From: an uncultured Clostridia bacterium
GTDB taxonomy: Bacteria > Bacillota > Clostridia > UBA1381
Reading direction: 5' to 3'
Assembly: GCA_947631085.1 (NCBI GenBank)
Contig: CANRJY010000002.1
Location: forward strand, 62,001-126,000
DNA: 64,000 nucleotides
The stretch's first letter is position 1. Each line of letters begins with the position of its first letter. This document shows positions 9,464 through 18,128 of the stretch, piece by piece. A model generated the notes under the pieces. That model was not told where the DNA came from. It was given only the letters and a program-made list of their open reading frames with translations, and ran no database searches. Made by a program: the position numbers and the translations under genes.

Positions 9464-10393
9464 TTATCTCTCCCCGCACAGCTTCGCAAGCGCAGCCGTT
9501 CCAACGGCGTTATCCGAAGAAAGCTCCGCGCTTGCAAAATATACTTTGCCGTTTATTTCGTTTTCAAGTCCGGCGCGGATAAGCCTGTTCGAGGCTACTC
9601 CGCCCACTATCAGCGCCTTTTTTATTCCTGTGCTCTCCATAGCGTAATTCAGAGTACGCACGAGCGTGTCCTTGACCGCGATAAGCGTTCCGAGCGCCGT
9701 TTCCGCCGCGTTTGAACCGTTCATAAGGCTTGCCGCCTTTGTTTCCGTGCCGGAAAAATTCATATATGCCCCGTCGGTGCTCACCGGAAGCTTTATATAT
9801 GTTTTTGCCGCGCCTGCCGTTTTTTCAAGCTCGCGCCCCGCCGGAAAGCTCATTCCGAGCGCCACGCCTATCCTGTCAATCAGCTGACCGGCGCTTATAT
9901 CGCGCGTGCCGCCGATTATCTCATTTTCAAAACCATACTCCGCCGGACGCATTTTCAGAATTTCCGTAGTGCCGCCGGATATATGTACGGATAAAAATTC
10001 ATCGTCCAAAAGCTCGTAATATCCGCGTGAAAAAATCCCCGCCATTATGTGTCCCTCCTGATGGCTGAACTCATAGAGCGGAATATCCAAAGCGTCGGCG
10101 ATAACTCTCGCATAGCCATAACCCGCGAGGAACACCGGCATATACGAGCCCTCCGTTCGGCGCGGCCTGACGCTTACGCCTATCGCGCGGACCTGTTTTA
10201 AATCCGTCTCGCCCGCAAGACTGTGGAAAAGCTCCGGCAATATCTTCATATGGTGAAAAACGCCCTCGCTCTGCCTTAATCCTCTCTCTCCGGCTTTTAC
10301 CGGCAGCAGGGCGCGCTTGTTTACAAAGCCACTGTCCGTGACCGCCGCCGCCGAGGTCGTGTAGTTGCTTGTGTCAATACCGAGATATATCAT
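9464..10393 (-). CDS. TsaD/Kae1-like (peptidase M22 superfamily) paralogue
   Basis: 309 residues with the ASKHA fold signatures of TsaD: GIDTSNYTTSAA at the N-terminus, HQEGH (His111, His115; metal-binding pair in TsaD), HISGGTTEIL, and GGVASNRLIR near the C-terminus. It is shorter than typical TsaD (about 340) and sits in the nusB-xseA operon rather than with tsaB/tsaE, so I read it as the clostridial paralogue and not necessarily the t6A synthesis enzyme. It overlaps the end of nusB by 4 bp (ATGA). Substrate unknown. If no other tsaD exists in the genome, it could be the functional one. Confidence 0.8.
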   Translation of the reverse strand: MIYLGIDTSNYTTSAAAVTDSGFVNKRALLPVKAGERGLRQSEGVFHHMKILPELFHSLAGETDLKQVRAIGVSVRPRRTEGSYMPVFLAGYGYARVIADALDIPLYEFSHQEGHIMAGIFSRGYYELLDDEFLSVHISGGTTEILKMRPAEYGFENEIIGGTRDISAGQLIDRIGVALGMSFPAGRELEKTAGAAKTYIKLPVSTDGAYMNFSGTETKAASLMNGSNAAETALGTLIAVKDTLVRTLNYAMESTGIKKALIVGGVASNRLIRAGLENEINGKVYFASAELSSDNAVGTAALAKLCGER

Positions 10394-10806
10394 TTTTCCG
10401 ACGTTTTATATACGCTTGCCAAAAGTCCGTTTACAAACTTCGCGTCGTCGTCCGCGCCGTACTCCTTTGCCAGCTCCACCGCCTCGTTTATCGCCGCGCG
10501 CGGAGGCACGTCATCCGAGTATTTCATCTCATACAGGGCGAGCTTCAAAATGGCTCTCGACGCCTTGGATATACGCGATATCGTCCAGCCCGAGCGCAAA
10601 TTTGCCGATATTATCTCCTCAAGCTCCGCTTCGTGCTCCATAACTCCGTTGACCGTGCTCTGAATGTAGCCGAGGTTGTCCTCACATTCGGGAACAGCCG
10701 CCAAAAGCTCATCCATTATTAAGGACATGTCGTCTCTGTGCATATCCATCTGAAAAATCTGCGTAAACGCCGCGCGGCGCGCCTCGCTTCTCGATTGCTT
10801 TTTCAT
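10390..10806 (-). CDS. nusB: Transcription antitermination factor NusB
   Basis: 138 residues. It begins with SRSEARRAAFTQIFQMDMH, the NusB N-terminal helix signature, and has the family motif ISRISKASRAILKLALYEM and AAINEAVELAKEYGADDDAKFVNGLL at the C-terminus. With NusE (S10) it binds boxA RNA during rRNA transcription. It is the first gene of its operon, preceded by a good promoter at 10844-10872. Confidence 0.95.
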   Translation of the reverse strand: MKKQSRSEARRAAFTQIFQMDMHRDDMSLIMDELLAAVPECEDNLGYIQSTVNGVMEHEAELEEIISANLRSGWTISRISKASRAILKLALYEMKYSDDVPPRAAINEAVELAKEYGADDDAKFVNGLLASVYKTSEK

Positions 10807-10843
10807 ATTTTTTCTCCCAAATCAAGTGGTTTGATAATGGTAT

Positions 10844-10872
10844 ATTATAACACAGATTTCTTATTATGGCAA
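10844..10872 (-). promoter_or_regulatory. Sigma-A-type promoter of the nusB operon
   Basis: On the minus strand, TTGCCA (10867-10872) and TATAAT (10844-10849) are separated by exactly 17 bp. A 10-bp direct repeat, CAAGTGGTTT in plus-strand orientation, flanks it at 10823-10832 and 10870-10879 and overlaps the -35 box; these copies could be a repressor site. Confidence 0.75.
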
Positions 10873-10886
10873 GTGGTTTTGCAGTA

Positions 10887-11600
10887 TTACATATTCATTT
10901 CCCTTATCTTTTTTATTGCGTTTTTTTCTATTCTTGAGATCTGCACCTGCGACACGCCTATTATCGACGCTATTTCCGTTTGCGTTTTGCCCTTGAAATA
11001 GCGCAGTATCAGCACCTGCTTTTCGCGCGGTTTTAAAAAGGCGAGGACACTGTCAAGCATGACTTTGTTTACCACACTGTCCTCTATCCCTTCGCCGGCG
11101 AGCGTGTCCACGAGACGGATCTCCTTCTCGCCGTTGTTGTATACGCTGTCATAAAGCGAGCCGGGCGGCGCAGCCGCCTCGAACGCTTCCGAGAGCTCAT
11201 CCGCCGATATGCCGCATTCCGCCGATATTTCGCTCAGCGTCGGCTCCCGGTCAAGCCTGCGGCGCAGAGTTTCCTCGGCTCTCCAGCCCTTCATCGCGCT
11301 TTCCTTCAGCGCGCGGCTGATTTTTACAGCGCCGTCGTCACGCATGAAGCGCTTTATTTCGCCGGCTATCATCGGCACGGCGTATGTTGAAAATTTGACG
11401 TTAAATGCCGGATCAAATTTTTTTACCGCTTTGATAAGACCTATCGCGCCTATTTGAATCAAATCCTCGGTTTCGCAGCCGCGTCCCGAAAAACGCTTTA
11501 CTATGCTGTAAACAAGCCCCATGTTCTGCTCCACCATCTCATTTTCCGCCTGCTTATCCCCCTCCAGCACGCGCTCGATTAATGCCGCGTTGTTTCTCAT
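10887..11600 (-). CDS. sigF: Forespore sigma factor F
   Basis: 237 residues, the usual SigF/SigG size. Region 2 contains EDLIQIGAIGLIKAVKKFD and FSTYAVPMIAGEIKRFMRDD (-10 recognition and core binding). Region 4 has REKQVLILRYFKGKTQTEIASIIGVSQVQISRIEKNAI with the helix-turn-helix for the -35 box. Its place as third gene after spoIIAA and spoIIAB identifies it as SigF rather than SigG. It directs early forespore transcription and is held inactive by SpoIIAB until septation. It starts 3 bp after spoIIAB. Confidence 0.95.
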   Translation of the reverse strand: MRNNAALIERVLEGDKQAENEMVEQNMGLVYSIVKRFSGRGCETEDLIQIGAIGLIKAVKKFDPAFNVKFSTYAVPMIAGEIKRFMRDDGAVKISRALKESAMKGWRAEETLRRRLDREPTLSEISAECGISADELSEAFEAAAPPGSLYDSVYNNGEKEIRLVDTLAGEGIEDSVVNKVMLDSVLAFLKPREKQVLILRYFKGKTQTEIASIIGVSQVQISRIEKNAIKKIREMNM

Positions 11601-11603
11601 GGC

Positions 11604-12026
11604 TCACCTGCTTATCTTTTTTACCATCCGCACCCTTGTTCCCTTGCCGACCGCGCTCTCTACCTCCACTATATCCATGAACGCTTCCATTATCGTAAAT
11701 CCCATGCCCGAGCGCTCCGTTTCCGGCTTGCCTGTGAATAGCGGTTCGCGGGCGCGGTTTATGTCCGGTATTCCCACTCCGCTGTCGGAAACGATAAACT
11801 CTACCGTGTCGCCGCAAAGACTGCCCTCGAGCGTTACCGTTCCCTCCTCATTCTCATATCCGTGAATTATCGCGTTTGTAACCGCCTCGGACACCGCCGT
11901 TTTTATTTCCGTGAGCTGGTCAACCGTCGGATCGAGCTCTATCACAAACGCGGCCGCCACGCTCCTCGCGAAGCGCTCGTTGTCGGAACGATTAATAAAT
12001 TCCGTTTTCATACTGTTTCTGAGCAT
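11604..12026 (-). CDS. spoIIAB: Anti-sigma F factor, serine kinase SpoIIAB
   Basis: 140 residues from the ATG at 12026, chosen because GAGGAGGTGG lies just upstream; a second ATG at 12011 (MKTEF) is possible. The GHKL ATPase fold shows the N-box SEAVTNAIIHGYEN, the G1 box DSGVGIPD and the G2 region RSGMGFTIME. SpoIIAB binds and inhibits sigma F and phosphorylates SpoIIAA. The start lies inside the last 35 bp of spoIIAA, which indicates translational coupling and keeps the partners stoichiometric. Confidence 0.93.
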   Translation of the reverse strand: MLRNSMKTEFINRSDNERFARSVAAAFVIELDPTVDQLTEIKTAVSEAVTNAIIHGYENEEGTVTLEGSLCGDTVEFIVSDSGVGIPDINRAREPLFTGKPETERSGMGFTIMEAFMDIVEVESAVGKGTRVRMVKKISR

Positions 12027-12366
12027 CAGCCGCCACCTCCTCAAAGCAATTTTCAAGCTTGTCCGCGATAACCATAAACCGTTCAAGCCCCGACATCCTC
12101 ATAATGCGCCTGACCGTGTCCGACGCACCGAAAACAGCCAGCCGCCCGCCGAGAGCCGTTACCTTTTTATAGCGCCCCATCAGCACGCCTATTCCCGACG
12201 AATCCATGAATGTCACATGCCGAAAATCAAACGCTATGTTCACTGCTCCCGTGCGCTCGAGGGCGCGGTCTATTTCCTCCCTTACGAGACCCGCCGAATG
12301 ATGGTCGAGCTCGCCTTGGAGCCGCGCAACAAGCGCTCTGTATTTCGCGTAAATTATCAGCTCCAT
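11992..12366 (-). CDS. spoIIAA: Anti-anti-sigma F factor SpoIIAA
   Basis: 124 residues from the ATG at 12366, chosen for the strong AAAGGAGG upstream; an in-frame ATG at 12399 lacks such a site. A STAS domain: ARLQGELDHHSA near the N-terminus and FMDSSGIGVLMGRYK with the Ser that SpoIIAB phosphorylates. Unphosphorylated SpoIIAA releases sigma F in the forespore. It is the first gene of the spoIIA operon. Two Spo0A boxes lie 68-94 bp upstream. Confidence 0.93.
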   Translation of the reverse strand: MELIIYAKYRALVARLQGELDHHSAGLVREEIDRALERTGAVNIAFDFRHVTFMDSSGIGVLMGRYKKVTALGGRLAVFGASDTVRRIMRMSGLERFMVIADKLENCFEEVAADAQKQYENGIY

Positions 12367-12433
12367 ATGTATCCTCCTTTGGAATATTATTTTTCCCATT
12401 AATATATTTCCATAAATTCCCTTTAAATCCCTT

Positions 12434-12460
12434 TGACGAAAACACGGAGCTTTTGTCGAA
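12434..12460 (-). promoter_or_regulatory. Two Spo0A boxes upstream of spoIIA
   Basis: TGACGAA (12434-12440) and TGTCGAA (12454-12460), read on the plus strand, both match the Spo0A consensus TGNCGAA. They are spaced 20 bp apart, about two helical turns, and lie within an imperfect 20-bp tandem repeat. spoIIA is a known Spo0A-activated, sigma H-dependent operon in Bacillus. Between the boxes and the gene, AGGGATT-like and GGAAAT-like elements might be a sigma H promoter, but this is weak. Confidence 0.65.
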
Positions 12461-12477
12461 AACGCGGATTTAAATAA

Positions 12478-12507
12478 AAAAAGACAATCCTTTCGGATTG
12501 TCTTTTT
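12478..12507 (-). terminator. Terminator of the rpsB-tsf operon
   Basis: A 13-bp stem (AAAAAGACAATCC with GGATTGTCTTTTT) and a 4-nt loop lie 14 bp past the tsf stop. The arm tails provide T-tracts on both strands. Confidence 0.85.
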
Positions 12508-12521
12508 GATAATAATTTCGA

Positions 12522-13418
12522 TTATTTTACCATCGAAGCAACCTCAGCCGCGAAATCGTCCTCGCGCTTCTCCAAGCCTTCGCCCGTCTCGAAGCGTACG
12601 AACTGCTTCAGCGTGATGCCGCCTACGCTCTGAACGTACTTGCCGACCGATTCCTTGTTCTCAGCCTTAACGTATTCCTGCTCTAACAGACATACTTCCT
12701 TGAGCTCCTTCGCAAGACGTCCCGTAATCATCTTTTCAATGATGTTGTCGGGCTTTGAAGCGTTCTTCGGATCGTTCTTGAGCTGCTCGATAAGGATTTT
12801 CTTCTCGTGCTCCTTGTACTCCTCGGGAACGTCGTCCGTCGAGAGGTATTTCGGGCTTAATGCCGCAACCTGCATAGCTACGTTTCTCAGGCACTCTCTT
12901 GTCTTGTCGTTGTTCTCCGCGTCAGCCTCGACGAGTACGCCGATTTTGCCGCCCGCGTGGATATACTCAACAACAGCGCCGCTTGTTTCGATTCTCGCGA
13001 AGCGTCTGATGTTCAGATTTTCGCCAATTTTTGCTATCTTAGCCGTCAGCATTTCGCCGATCGTGCTGTCGCCGCACTTTGTCTCTTTGAGCGCTTCAAC
13101 GTCAGCCGGATCAGTGTCCGCGACTGTCTTTGCAACGTCCGATACGAACTGCTGGAACTCGTCGTTTTTAGCAACGAAATCGGTCTCCGAGTTGACCTCT
13201 ACGAGTACGCCGATATTGCCGTTTACATACGCCTTAACGATACCCTCGGCTGCAATTCTGCCAGCCTTTTTAGCCGCTGTGGCAAGACCTTTTTCTCTCA
13301 AATATTCAACAGCCTTGTCCTTGTCGCCGTCTGTTTCAACAAGCGCCTTTTTGCAGTCCATCATGCCGCAGCCTGTCATTTCTCTTAATTCTTTAACGTC
13401 TTTAGCCGTAAATGCCAT
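12522..13418 (-). CDS. tsf: Elongation factor Ts
   Basis: 298 residues, the usual size. The N-terminal UBA-like domain has [19 protein letters not shown], diagnostic for EF-Ts, followed by [23 protein letters not shown]. The core contains [18 protein letters not shown], which contacts EF-Tu. It is the guanine-nucleotide exchange factor that regenerates EF-Tu-GTP. It lies 27 bp downstream of rpsB, the standard gene pair. Confidence 0.96.
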   Translation of the reverse strand: MAFTAKDVKELREMTGCGMMDCKKALVETDGDKDKAVEYLREKGLATAAKKAGRIAAEGIVKAYVNGNIGVLVEVNSETDFVAKNDEFQQFVSDVAKTVADTDPADVEALKETKCGDSTIGEMLTAKIAKIGENLNIRRFARIETSGAVVEYIHAGGKIGVLVEADAENNDKTRECLRNVAMQVAALSPKYLSTDDVPEEYKEHEKKILIEQLKNDPKNASKPDNIIEKMITGRLAKELKEVCLLEQEYVKAENKESVGKYVQSVGGITLKQFVRFETGEGLEKREDDFAAEVASMVK

Positions 13419-13445
13419 TATATTTTCCTCCCAAATCTATATAAA

Positions 13446-14204
13446 TTATTCCTCAGTCGTTTCCTCAGCCGGAGCCTCTTCCTCAGCGTCAGCCTCAACA
13501 ACCGCCGCGACAGCGTCCTGACCCTGTCTGCCTTCGATTATAGCGTTTGAAATCGTCGAAGCGATAAGCTTTACGGCGCGGATAGCGTCGTCGTTGCCGG
13601 GGATAACGTAGTCGACCTCGTCCGGATCGCAGTTTGTGTCAACGATTGCGACAACCGGAATGTGGAGCTTGTGCGCCTCAGCGATAGCGATCTTTTCCTT
13701 TCTCGGGTCTACGACGAACATAGCCGCCGGAAGCTTCTTCATTTCCTTGATACCGCCGAGATATTTTTCGAGCTTGTCTCTCTGAGCCTTGAGCTTGATA
13801 ACTTCCTTCTTGGGGAGCAGGTCGAATGTGCCTTCCTCCTCCATTTTGTTGATCTGAGCGAGTCTGTCGATTCTCTTTTGGATCGTCTTGAAGTTTGTGA
13901 GCATGCCGCCGAGCCATCTCGCGTTTACATAATACATGCCTACTCTCTCAGCCTCTTCCTTAATAGAGTCCTGAGCCTGCTTCTTTGTGCCGACGAACAG
14001 CACCTCGCCGCCCTCCGCGGCGATGTCTCTTACGAAATAGTATGCTTCCTCAACCTTTTTTACTGTTTTCTGAAGGTCAATGATGTAGATACCGTTTCTT
14101 TCCGTGAAGATGTATTCCGCCATTTTAGGGTTCCATCTTCTTGTCTGATGTCCGAAGTGAACTCCCGCTTCGAGGAGCTGCTTCATTGAAATTACGTTTG
14201 CCAT
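13446..14204 (-). CDS. rpsB: 30S ribosomal protein S2
   Basis: 252 residues from the ATG at 14204, chosen because AAGGAGG precedes it; an in-frame ATG at 14279 would add 25 non-conserved residues. Family motifs: [48 protein letters not shown] and [11 protein letters not shown]. The last 20 residues are acidic and Ala/Glu-rich, a low-complexity tail common in Firmicutes S2. It is first in the rpsB-tsf operon. Confidence 0.96.
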   Translation of the reverse strand: MANVISMKQLLEAGVHFGHQTRRWNPKMAEYIFTERNGIYIIDLQKTVKKVEEAYYFVRDIAAEGGEVLFVGTKKQAQDSIKEEAERVGMYYVNARWLGGMLTNFKTIQKRIDRLAQINKMEEEGTFDLLPKKEVIKLKAQRDKLEKYLGGIKEMKKLPAAMFVVDPRKEKIAIAEAHKLHIPVVAIVDTNCDPDEVDYVIPGNDDAIRAVKLIASTISNAIIEGRQGQDAVAAVVEADAEEEAPAEETTEE

Positions 14205-14322
14205 TATTTTTTCCTCCTTGTTTTTAAAATATCCTCCATTTCCATCGTCCCGCGCGGAAACCCACGGCAAAAAGGGCAACCTCCGCGAAGTCCGGAAATG
14301 TGCGTATTTTTCATACCGAGAT
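14205..14322 (-). promoter_or_regulatory. Long 5' leader of rpsB, possible autoregulatory RNA
   Basis: About 110 nt separate the promoter from the start codon. The AT-rich flanks enclose a GC-rich core in which CGCGGA and TCCGCG can pair around an inner segment rich in GCC and GGG. S2 leaders that bind S2 are known in several bacteria. I recognise no specific Rfam family here. Confidence 0.35.
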
Positions 14323-14351
14323 ATTTTACCACGTTTTTATCAAAAAATCAA
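14323..14351 (-). promoter_or_regulatory. Promoter of rpsB-tsf
   Basis: Minus strand: TTGATT (14346-14351), 17-bp spacer, TAAAAT (14323-14328). Confidence 0.65.
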
Positions 14352-14379
14352 TACTTTAATTAAAATTTTGTTAATTTTT

Positions 14380-16764
14380 TTATTCGTTGTCTATATATAC
14401 CGCGTTTCCTTTCAGCATGCCGATGTATTCCTCGCGGCAGGTCAGGAAAATCACCTGATGACGCTTTGCAAACTCGGTGAGCAGCCGGCATGATCTTGCG
14501 GCGCGCTCCTCGTCCATTTCCGTAAGCGGATCGTCAAAAACGGCTACGCCGCCCGAGGGGAACAGATGATCGAGCGCGGCAAGACGGAACGCGAGCGACA
14601 CGGTTTCCTTTGTACCCTCCGAAAGCTTGCCGTAGTCAATTAGATTGTCTCCGCTGTATATGTTTATCTCGAGCCTGTCCTGCACGGGAAATTCCGACGA
14701 TACCCTGCCGCCGGAAATGATATCGAGATATCCCGCGAAGCGCTCTGCGATATCATGCATGGGGTTCCCCGTAAGCTCGTTCTTTTTTTCGCTGAACACC
14801 TTATTTATGTGGAGCCAGCTCGAAAGCAGAGCGCTGTATTCCTCAAACACGCGCTCCGCCGCTGCCGCGTTCGCGGACGGGTCGCCGCCGATTTCCTCCA
14901 TTTGATTTTCTATGTCGCGCTCGGCTGCCGTTTTTTTCTTCAGGGCATCGTCCCGCTCGTTCCTCAGCTCGTCCGCCGCGCGCTTCAAGGCTGTTCTGTG
15001 ACGGTCGGGATCCTGAATTTTCAGATATTCCTTGGGGATATCGTCCTGCTTGTCCACAGCCTCTTTTGCCGCCTCGATATCGGCGCGTATGCTCTCCGCT
15101 CTCGCCGCCAGCGCTTCCTCGCCGCCGTAGGTTTCCTCGCTTTTCTTTATGAGAGCCTCATGACCGGCTATGAATCCCGCAAGCTCCGTCCTGCCGCACA
15201 GCGCCGCCGCGTCGCGCTCTATTTCGCCGCTTTCGCGTATTTCTCCGCTTATCTGTCCGGCGACGGCTTCCAGGTTTTCAAATATCTCGTCTCCGAGATA
15301 CATATCAAGACGCGCCGCGGCGTTTTTCGCCTCGTTGTCCAGTATTTTATATTCGTCCGCCATGGCTTCAAGCCGCTCCGCGTCTTCGGCTGCGTATTTG
15401 CCGCATATCGCCGCCGCTGCCGCCTTTTTTTCGGCTATCTCGCGGTTTATCGCCGCCGCGTCCGTATCCGCCGGAGTCAGCTCCATTTCCATCACCTCGG
15501 GAATTGTGATTTTTACCGCTTCATCTATGGGCGCGCCGCCATTGGATATGTCCACGATTTCTCCGGTGCGCAGCAGTTCGACGCGGGCCTCGTGCGCGCC
15601 GAGCATTTTTATTTTCGCGAAAATATTCATTCCGCGCAGCTTATTTTCAAGCTTCTCGATTTCTTTTGCCGCGAATTTTGCGTCCGCTATTTCCCTGCTT
15701 GACGGGCATACGGCTTTTTTGAGACGGTCTGCAAGCTCCGCCGCGCGGTCCTTCAGTTTTTTTGCCTCGGCGTATTTATTTAAAATATCACGATTTGATT
15801 TTTCCGTTTGCAGAGCGCGCGCCGATATTAGCTGTTTTTTAAGTCTCGGGAGCTCCTCGAGCGCTTCTGTACAGGTTTTTAGCTCAGATTCGAGCCTTTT
15901 TATGCTTTTCAGGCGTTCGCTCCTCACCTCCAAGCGGTTTACAAACTCGCCGAAACGCTCCGCCGCCGCGGACGCTTCCCGATACAGCTTTTCCTTTTCC
16001 TCATAATCCGCCGCGGCTTCGTCCGCCGCAGCTTCCAGCCCGAAAATCCGCTTTTGCGTTTCATGCGCGTCCTCCATTGAGTAATACGCCTTGTGTATCT
16101 CTCCTATTCCCTTTGACCATCTGCCTTTTTTGTTGACTGCGGGGATATTTTTTTCAAAATCCCAGTGCGCGCCGGCAATCTCGTTTATTTTTTTCTCTAT
16201 CGCGCCGCCTATCGCGTCAACGGAGACGCCGTCGCTTTGGGCGAAAGCGGTGGTCACAGCGTCGGTAAGCTCGCGCTTTGAGTCTGTTTTCCCCGCGGCG
16301 TCGAGAAGCGACATTAGAGCCGCGTCGCTGTTTTTGTGCGATTGGAGTATGATATCGTTATACACACCCTCGCCGTAGGCGAGCTCGGTTTTCAGAATTT
16401 CGTTTATGCGGTTTGCGTCGCGCACGGCTCCCGAGGGCGTTGACAGGCGGCAGTACGGATTGCCGCCCCATTCCTTTGACAGAACGTATTCGCCGGAGTC
16501 CGTTTCAAACGCTATCTCGCCGTCGGCATAGTCGCCGCGTATATGCCCGTCCTTTTTGTCGCTCGGGAAATACAGCGCGCAGAAATCCTTGTTTGTGCGC
16601 TTGTCTATCTTCGCGTCCTGGAAAAGCGTGCGCGAAAGTATATTTACTATCGTGGTCTTGCCGCTTTCGTTTTTTCCGTAAATCACATTTATCCCGTCAT
16701 TCAGGGAAATGCTTTTGTTTCTTATTCCGGCAAACTGCGTGCAGGATATTCTTTTTATCTTCAT
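14380..16764 (-). CDS. SbcC/Rad50-like (YhaN-type) ATPase
   Basis: 794 residues. Walker A, GKNESGKTT at about residues 30-38, follows a typical RecF/SMC-type start. The ABC signature region KLSEGTKETVSLAFRLAALD and Walker B AVFDDPLTEMD are near the C-terminus. About 550 residues of Ala/Glu/Lys-rich coiled coil lie between. Its ATG abuts the stop of an Mre11/SbcD-like phosphoesterase gene, so the two likely form a DNA end-processing complex. At under 800 residues it is shorter than E. coli SbcC (about 1050) and nearer YhaN-type proteins; I saw no zinc-hook CxxC in the coiled coil. Exact substrate not known. Confidence 0.82.
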   Translation of the reverse strand: MKIKRISCTQFAGIRNKSISLNDGINVIYGKNESGKTTIVNILSRTLFQDAKIDKRTNKDFCALYFPSDKKDGHIRGDYADGEIAFETDSGEYVLSKEWGGNPYCRLSTPSGAVRDANRINEILKTELAYGEGVYNDIILQSHKNSDAALMSLLDAAGKTDSKRELTDAVTTAFAQSDGVSVDAIGGAIEKKINEIAGAHWDFEKNIPAVNKKGRWSKGIGEIHKAYYSMEDAHETQKRIFGLEAAADEAAADYEEKEKLYREASAAAERFGEFVNRLEVRSERLKSIKRLESELKTCTEALEELPRLKKQLISARALQTEKSNRDILNKYAEAKKLKDRAAELADRLKKAVCPSSREIADAKFAAKEIEKLENKLRGMNIFAKIKMLGAHEARVELLRTGEIVDISNGGAPIDEAVKITIPEVMEMELTPADTDAAAINREIAEKKAAAAAICGKYAAEDAERLEAMADEYKILDNEAKNAAARLDMYLGDEIFENLEAVAGQISGEIRESGEIERDAAALCGRTELAGFIAGHEALIKKSEETYGGEEALAARAESIRADIEAAKEAVDKQDDIPKEYLKIQDPDRHRTALKRAADELRNERDDALKKKTAAERDIENQMEEIGGDPSANAAAAERVFEEYSALLSSWLHINKVFSEKKNELTGNPMHDIAERFAGYLDIISGGRVSSEFPVQDRLEINIYSGDNLIDYGKLSEGTKETVSLAFRLAALDHLFPSGGVAVFDDPLTEMDEERAARSCRLLTEFAKRHQVIFLTCREEYIGMLKGNAVYIDNE

Positions 16765-17904
16765 TTACCTGCCCTCCCTTATCGATTTGAGAAGCTCATA
16801 GGCGAGCTGCGCCTCTTTCGGCCTGTCCATCAGCGCCGTAAGAAGTCCCGCCGAAAATGAGGTCTCGGGAAATTCGGAGCGGATTATGTCCTCCGTGATC
16901 AGCTTGCTGAGCCCGCCGGCGGTGTATGTCCCCTCGACAAATCGCGAAAGCGCGGAGGATATTATATCATCCCTGTTTTCATATTCCTCCGGCGAAACAG
17001 CGCCGGAAACCGCCGCGTCAACAACAGAGTTGTCGGGAATTTCTTCAAGGGCGCGTTTGAGAGCGCTCTCCATTTCTCCCGCAGATACGGCTATATCCTT
17101 TCTGTAAAAGCGCAGATTGCCGGAAATCACCTTCTTTGCGCGGATATTCTTTATTCCTTCCCCTTCGTCTATTTCGACGATAAAGCAGCAGCCCTCGGTA
17201 TTGCAGGAAACGTCGGTCTGGACATGCGTTCCCGCATTCAGAACGCGTTCGCACGGTTTATATTCACTCTCGCTCAAATTTCTCGGGAATGGGACATGCG
17301 TGTGTCCGATAAGCCACGCGTCTACCGGAATCGATTCGAGCTCTTTTTCCGACATTAAAAAGTACCGCCCTTCGCTGTCAATGGTTTCACCCTCTACCGC
17401 GCCGTGGGCAACGCCTATTCTGTAGGTTTTATCGGGGCGGATATGCTCGTTTTTTATCCATGTCAGGTTGTTCCCTCCCCTCGCCGAATGACGCGAGGTG
17501 CAAAGCGCCGGATAAATTATAACGTTCTCCCCGTCGATATTTAAGCTGTAAGGACGGTACTCGGTCAGGAGCAGTATGTTGTCGGCTCCGCGCGCCGCTT
17601 CACGCATTCGCTGCCACAGGACGGAGTCCTTGTCGTAATAATCATGGTTTCCGGGAAGGATAGCGGTTATGCCTTGAAAGCCCGCAAGCATATCAAAAAC
17701 AGCCGATATATCCTTTTTTGATATTCCGTATGTATTTTCAAACAAATCTCCGGTGACAACAAGCAGTCCGCAGCGCTCCGCGTTGGCGCGCTCCACCATG
17801 CACGCAAGCGCGTCAATACGCGCTCCTGCAAGCTCCGCCGACTTTTCATGTCCGGCGTATTTTAAGCCGATATGATTGTCTCCGGTGACAAATATACGCA
17901 GCAT
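16765..17904 (-). CDS. SbcD/Mre11-like (YhaO-type) metallophosphoesterase
   Basis: 379 residues from the ATG at 17904, chosen for AAAGGAGGG 8 bp upstream; a longer in-frame start at 17970 is less likely. Calcineurin-like phosphoesterase motifs in order: TGDNHIG, VTGDLFEN, LPGNHDYYD, GVAHGAVEG and IGHTHVP, giving the two-metal Asp/His/Asn centre. Coupled to the downstream SbcC-like ATPase. The inferred role is nuclease for DNA ends or hairpins during repair. A promoter at 17975-18003 drives the pair. Confidence 0.85.
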   Translation of the reverse strand: MLRIFVTGDNHIGLKYAGHEKSAELAGARIDALACMVERANAERCGLLVVTGDLFENTYGISKKDISAVFDMLAGFQGITAILPGNHDYYDKDSVLWQRMREAARGADNILLLTEYRPYSLNIDGENVIIYPALCTSRHSARGGNNLTWIKNEHIRPDKTYRIGVAHGAVEGETIDSEGRYFLMSEKELESIPVDAWLIGHTHVPFPRNLSESEYKPCERVLNAGTHVQTDVSCNTEGCCFIVEIDEGEGIKNIRAKKVISGNLRFYRKDIAVSAGEMESALKRALEEIPDNSVVDAAVSGAVSPEEYENRDDIISSALSRFVEGTYTAGGLSKLITEDIIRSEFPETSFSAGLLTALMDRPKEAQLAYELLKSIREGR

Positions 17905-17974
17905 TATCAATGCCCTCCTTTGTCTTCCCCGCTTTGCGCGGGCGGGGAGAATATGCCGATTGTCCGACATTGGT

Positions 17975-18003
17975 ATTATATATCATCGGCGTTATTTTTT
18001 CAA
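17975..18003 (-). promoter_or_regulatory. Promoter of the SbcD/SbcC-like operon
   Basis: Minus strand: TTGAAA (17998-18003), 17-bp spacer, TATAAT (17975-17980). It diverges from the biosynthetic-operon promoter about 50 bp away. The 5' leader contains a GC-rich hairpin near 17926-17947. Confidence 0.75.
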
Positions 18004-18053
18004 GCGGATACGGCGCATTTTACGCCGCAAGAACGGACATTCACGCATAACGC

Positions 18054-18082
18054 TTGACTTGAAGCGATTTTTGAAGTATAAT
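18054..18082 (+). promoter_or_regulatory. Promoter of the ketosynthase-NRPS operon
   Basis: TTGACT (18054-18059), 17-bp spacer, TATAAT (18077-18082): a near-consensus sigma-A promoter, 46 bp before the ketosynthase start. A small inverted repeat, CGGCG/CGCCG at 18011-18027, lies just upstream and might be an operator. No regulator gene is nearby. Confidence 0.8.
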
Positions 18083-18128
18083 TTTTTTGGTATTTTATTG
18101 CGATATTAACATAAAGGTAAGGTTTATA

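Noticed and set aside
14755-16006. Two long plus-strand frames over the SbcC-like gene
   Set aside because: Mirror of coiled-coil coding sequence; composition not protein-like and strand disagrees with the intact ATPase.
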